17,491 nt of DNA from Eubacteriales bacterium (lineage in GTDB: Bacteria > Bacillota > Clostridia > JAQUNY01). The translations under genes were made by a program, and so were the position numbers. The stretch spans positions 1 through 17,491 of the forward strand of contig JAQUNY010000018.1 in NCBI GenBank assembly GCA_028717405.1, in the 5' to 3' direction. The notes under the pieces were generated by a model that did not search any database, was not told the DNA's origin, and saw only the letters and a program-made list of their open reading frames with translations. Below are positions 14,640 through 17,491 of the stretch, in pieces (the stretch's first letter is position 1; each line of letters begins with the position of its first letter).

Positions 14640-15269
14640 TCAGTTGGCTACTTTTACCAGGCTGAACCTGATAACCTTGCCATTTATAGTGTATCCCTTC
14701 TCAAAAACTTCAACCACTTCATTTTCTCCATATTGATCATCATCAACATGAAGCATGGCACTATGGTATTGCGGATCAAACTTTTTCCCAAGCGCTTCAA
14801 TTTCTTTAACATTAAGGCCTTCCAGGATCTCGTCCATCTGTTTTATCACCATTTGCAGGCCTTCTCTTATCTGCTCCGGCCCGGCATCATCTTTTACCGC
14901 GCCAAGCGCTCTGGTAAGATTGTCTGCAACAGGCAGGAATAATGCCGTTATCTCTGCTACTGTGTCCTTATAACTTGTTTCTTTCTCGCGAGCAGTCCTC
15001 TTTTTGTAATTATCAAACTCAGCAGCACTCCTCTGTAACATTTCGAAAAGCTTGCCGCACTCATCTTTTTCCTTTTCAAGTTCCTTTTCTATAGTATCAT
15101 CTGCGCTGAGATCACACCTGGCAGATCTCACTTCCCGGTTTTCAGCCGGCCCGGCTGTCTTATCTTCAGCCATATCTGAAACTGCATCTTCAACCGAGAC
15201 CTCAGCAACGTCTTCAACCATGTTTTCTTTTATGTTATTCTGCTTATCAGTTAAGTCCTTTTTTTTCAT
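14640..15269 (-). CDS. grpE: Nucleotide exchange factor GrpE
   Basis: Releases ADP from DnaK and so resets the chaperone cycle. The 209 residues comprise a long acidic, poorly conserved N-terminal tail (1-60), a charged helical dimerisation region (about 60-105) with the conserved AEFDNYKKR (83-91), a four-helix region, and the C-terminal beta domain (about 150-209) ending KGYTINGKVIRFSLVKVAN. In that last block the usual LRPA is IRFS here, a local departure. Two ribosome sites precede the ATG at 15269: a strong AAGGAGG 14 bases away and GGAG only three bases away; neither is ideally placed. No alternative in-frame start lies between them. It is second in the hrcA operon, 44 nt behind hrcA. 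Confidence 0.96.
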   Translation of the reverse strand: MKKKDLTDKQNNIKENMVEDVAEVSVEDAVSDMAEDKTAGPAENREVRSARCDLSADDTIEKELEKEKDECGKLFEMLQRSAAEFDNYKKRTAREKETSYKDTVAEITALFLPVADNLTRALGAVKDDAGPEQIREGLQMVIKQMDEILEGLNVKEIEALGKKFDPQYHSAMLHVDDDQYGENEVVEVFEKGYTINGKVIRFSLVKVAN

Positions 15270-15313
15270 ATGCTCCGAAACAACCTCCTTAAATATTTTC
15301 CAGCAATTAATTT

Positions 15314-16381
15314 TTATTGTATATTATCATCGCCGCTGCCCACCAGGCGTTTTATCTCAATATTAACCTTATCCCTTATATAGTCCATTATCGATATCAC
15401 CCTCGAATACTCCATCCTCGTAGGGCCTATTATTCCTATAGTGCCCAGTATTGTGTCTTTGTAACTATAGGTCGCGGTTATAACAGTACAGTTTTCTATC
15501 TGATCCATCTTATTTTCAGTACCTATCCTGACACTCAATCCCTTGCTGCTCAGCAGTCCCTGGAGCATACCTGCCAGAACGCTCTTTTCCTCCATCAGGT
15601 TAAGAAGGTCCTTTGCTTTTATAATGTCGCAAAACTCCGGATAATTCAGGATGTTGGCCGCTCCTTCGAGGTAGATCTCTGATCCGTCTATTTGATTTAT
15701 GCAGTCTCTGATTCCCTGCATCACAGGAAGAAGAAGCTCGTCGGGTATGTATACCGATTCTCTTATACCCAATACCAGGTCATCGTCTATATTTTCAGTT
15801 GTCAATCCGGGCAGGCGGCTGCTGAGAAAATTTGATATCATTATCAGCATATCAGGATCCGCAGGCTCGCAAAAATACACAACATTGTTCTTTATTATTC
15901 CTGTGTTGGTAACCACGATCACCAGGCCTTTGTAAGTGTCTATTGGAATTACCCTGACAGTCTTGATCCTGTTTCTCGCTATTCTTGGAGTAACCGCAAC
16001 AGATGTATATCTTGTTATCCTTGCTATAAGTACAGATACCTGTCTGATAAGCTGAGTAAGCTCGCTGATATTATCATCAAGCATCGACCTTATGGTCTCC
16101 AGTTCTTCAGGTACCAGTTCCTTTCTTTTCATAAGCCTGTCCACATAAAACCTGTATCCCAGATTTGAGGGTATACGGCCGGATGATGTATGCAGCTGAC
16201 AAAGAAAACCCATCTCTTCAAGATCGGCCATCTCATTGCGAATGGTGGCAGAGCTGAGCCCTATTCCATGTTTTCTGGCAATAGTCCTTGACCCAAGGGG
16301 CTCCGCCGTATCAATATAATCATCGATGATGGCTTTTAATATGCTCTTTTTTCGTTCGTCAAGCAAATCATCAAAAAACAC
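15314..16381 (-). CDS. hrcA: Heat-inducible transcription repressor HrcA
   Basis: Binds CIRCE and represses chaperone operons; GroEL keeps it active, and heat relieves it. The N-terminal winged helix is seen in KSILKAIIDDYIDTAEPLGS (about 12-31), the recognition region SSATIRNEMADLEEMGF (43-59) and TSSGRIPSNLGYRFYVD (64-80); the remainder fits the GAF-like and insertion domains. Length from the GTG at 16381 is 355, close to the family's usual 340-350. The frame stays open to an ATG at 16486, but that start would place the promoter and CIRCE inside the gene, so the GTG with GGGGTGA four bases upstream is preferred; a TTG five codons further in (16366) lacks a ribosome site. As first gene of its own operon it is autoregulated. 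Confidence 0.96.
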   Translation of the reverse strand: MFFDDLLDERKKSILKAIIDDYIDTAEPLGSRTIARKHGIGLSSATIRNEMADLEEMGFLCQLHTSSGRIPSNLGYRFYVDRLMKRKELVPEELETIRSMLDDNISELTQLIRQVSVLIARITRYTSVAVTPRIARNRIKTVRVIPIDTYKGLVIVVTNTGIIKNNVVYFCEPADPDMLIMISNFLSSRLPGLTTENIDDDLVLGIRESVYIPDELLLPVMQGIRDCINQIDGSEIYLEGAANILNYPEFCDIIKAKDLLNLMEEKSVLAGMLQGLLSSKGLSVRIGTENKMDQIENCTVITATYSYKDTILGTIGIIGPTRMEYSRVISIMDYIRDKVNIEIKRLVGSGDDNIQ

Positions 16382-16401
16382 TTGCTCACCCCGCTCTCTT
16401 A

Positions 16402-16428
16402 TTAGCACTCTAGACCGTCGAGTGCTAA
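16402..16428 (-). promoter_or_regulatory. CIRCE operator (HrcA binding site)
   Basis: Perfect inverted repeat TTAGCACTC-N9-GAGTGCTAA, identical to the CIRCE consensus. It begins about ten bases past the -10 box and ends 20 bases before the hrcA start codon, so bound HrcA would cover the transcription start and early leader. It implies repression of the whole hrcA-grpE-dnaK-dnaJ run at normal temperature. Confidence 0.98.
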
Positions 16429-16438
16429 TCATACATCT

Positions 16439-16467
16439 AAGATAACATCCGTACTTTTTTTTGTCAA
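16439..16467 (-). promoter_or_regulatory. SigA-type promoter of the hrcA-dnaK operon
   Basis: On the minus strand a perfect -35 TTGACA (16467-16462) and TATCTT (16444-16439) are separated by 17 bases, and TGT directly before the -10 makes it an extended -10. The start of RNA is expected near 16432, just before CIRCE. The spacer begins with a run of seven A. Confidence 0.85.
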
Positions 16468-16474
16468 GTGTTTC

Positions 16475-16515
16475 AGCAAGGCTCAAGACATTTTTTCAAG
16501 CAAGGCTCAAGACAT
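16475..16515. repeat. 17-bp direct repeat upstream of the hrcA promoter
   Basis: AGCAAGGCTCAAGACAT occurs identically at 16475-16491 and 16499-16515, a period of 24 bp. The proximal copy lies eight bases upstream of the -35 box. It may be a local duplication or a two-site binding element. It does not resemble the CtsR heptad. The remainder of the 16382-16585 gap, apart from promoter and CIRCE, is A/T-rich with no terminator hairpin seen for hemW. Confidence 0.8.
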
Positions 16516-16585
16516 ATTTTTAACCTATTTTATTTAGCCTTTTACTCAACTGTACTGTAAAAATGTTTGTGATTCTTATTGCCGT

Positions 16586-17491
16586 TCATATAAATTCCAG
16601 CATAACTGAATTTGCCAGGTCAAGGCCTTTATCTGTAAGCTTTAATCTTTCTCCTGACGTCTCCAGAAGCCCTCTTCTAATAAGTTCTTTTACTTTATCT
16701 CCATAAATCCCGAGTATATTTCCCTTTCCGCCAAACCTTGCGGCAGCTTCAACCAGATTCACCCCATCTATCATCCTTAGCCCGAATATAATAAACTCAG
16801 CAAGTGATTCAGCCTGGCTTATCTTTGTGGCCTCTCCCCTGCATCGGGGGTCACCTGTGCGCCATCCGGAGCTGCTTTGCTTATCATGCCGAGATAAAGG
16901 CTCTGTGCACTTCTCAAAACATTTGCTGTAAAGAATGATATCATTTTTATTGTCATATCTGTAACCGTCGTAATACGAATGAGCACCAGCGCCTAATCCT
17001 ATATACTCTCTTGTCTTCCAGTACCTGATATTATGACTGCATTCAAAACCCGGGAAAGCAAAATTCGATATTTCATAATGCCTGTATCCGGAATGTCTGA
17101 GAATATTTTTCGCAGTATAGTACATCTCTCTTTCCAAATCTTCGGGCGGCATTTCCACAATACCCGTGCGGTACATTTCCTCAAGTCTTGTACCTTTTTC
17201 AGGTTCAAGGCTGTAACAGGAGATGTGCGGTATGCCCTGACCGGATATCAAATTTAGTGTTTCTTCCCACATCTGCGCGGTCTGCCCTGGTATCCCGAAA
17301 ATCAGATCAGTATTAATATTGCTGAAGCCGGCTTTCCTGATCATTTCAAGAGTGCTTTTCCAGGATTCAGCTTTATGGCTTCTTCCCAGAAAGGCCAGCA
17401 GCGGGTCAAAAACAGATTGTATCCCTATGCTCATCCTGTTGACGCCCGCCTCTTTGTAAGCAGCAAGCTTGTCAACGTCAAGGCTCCCGGG
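16586..17491 (-). CDS. hemW: Heme chaperone HemW (radical SAM, HemN-like), N-terminus missing
   Basis: HemW is a heme-binding radical SAM protein related to coproporphyrinogen dehydrogenase and is thought to hand heme to membrane enzymes. The frame is open to the window edge, beginning inside the conserved segment that reads LAAYKEAGVNRMSIGIQS, and 302 residues are visible. The CxxxCxxC cluster site and true start lie beyond the edge. Family motifs seen: TDLIFGIPGQT, ISCYSLEPEKGTRL, HYEISNFAFPGFECSHNIRYW, GLGAGAHSY, and a C-terminal winged-helix-like region ending in TDKGLDLANSVMLEFI. A polar stretch, about SRHDKQSSSGWRTGDPRCRG, in the linker before the C-terminal region looks like an insertion. 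Placement immediately upstream of hrcA matches B. subtilis. Confidence 0.95.
   Translation of the reverse strand, partial: PGSLDVDKLAAYKEAGVNRMSIGIQSVFDPLLAFLGRSHKAESWKSTLEMIRKAGFSNINTDLIFGIPGQTAQMWEETLNLISGQGIPHISCYSLEPEKGTRLEEMYRTGIVEMPPEDLEREMYYTAKNILRHSGYRHYEISNFAFPGFECSHNIRYWKTREYIGLGAGAHSYYDGYRYDNKNDIILYSKCFEKCTEPLSRHDKQSSSGWRTGDPRCRGEATKISQAESLAEFIIFGLRMIDGVNLVEAAARFGGKGNILGIYGDKVKELIRRGLLETSGERLKLTDKGLDLANSVMLEFI

Noticed and set aside
16382..16486. Longer hrcA with an ATG at 16486
   Set aside because: The extension would translate the promoter and the CIRCE operator; RNA is predicted to start downstream of that ATG, and HrcA proteins begin near the chosen GTG.

Overview
The window reads as ordinary chromosome from an anaerobic low-to-mid GC member of the Bacillota (class Clostridia). 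This rests on a perfect CIRCE operator ahead of an hrcA-led heat-shock operon, a RemA-type regulator in a yicC-remA-gmk-rpoZ cluster, a ThiI without a rhodanese domain paired with a dedicated cysteine desulfurase, a single-chain zinc-type glycyl-tRNA synthetase, and a pyruvate phosphate dikinase whose catalytic residues fall at the same numbers as in the Clostridium symbiosum enzyme. The assignment below class level is open. No mobile element, CRISPR array, tRNA or rRNA was seen.

Layout. All recognisable genes but one run on the minus strand, so they are read from high to low coordinates. (1) 17491-16586: the C-terminal part of hemW. (2) 16585-16382: the largest gap (204 nt), with a tandemly spaced 17-bp direct repeat, a strong SigA-type promoter and CIRCE. 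(3) 16381-9674: hrcA-grpE-dnaK-dnaJ-prmA-rsmE, with a strong RNA hairpin between dnaK and dnaJ. (4) 9673-5998: a promoter region with an 8-bp inverted repeat, then yicC-remA-gmk-rpoZ-glyS, closely packed; the last four genes overlap. (5) 5997-3367: ppdK. (6) 3347-3066: the only plus-strand gene, a 93-residue protein of unknown function with its own good promoter, divergent from nifS and convergent with ppdK. (7) 2934-544: nifS-thiI with no base between them. (8) 441-1: the N-terminal third of glyA. No gene-free stretch exceeds 300 bases.

How the genes fit together. HrcA bound at CIRCE should repress the whole chaperone operon; GrpE, DnaK and DnaJ form one folding machine, while PrmA and RsmE modify ribosomal protein L11 and 16S rRNA. 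The second cluster joins RNA turnover (YicC), matrix or osmotic regulation (RemA), guanine nucleotide supply (Gmk), the RNA polymerase omega subunit and glycine charging. NifS supplies persulfide sulfur to ThiI for 4-thiouridine in tRNA. GlyA makes glycine, the substrate of the nearby GlyRS.

There is no evident new multi-gene system. The items most worth a second look are fine-scale: a possible ATC start for nifS, a gmk 5' end that looks one base out of frame with a perfect Shine-Dalgarno/ATG, a 10-bp-period repeat in the remA leader, the dnaK-dnaJ hairpin with a possible competing fold over the dnaJ leader, and the unrecognised 93-residue gene.
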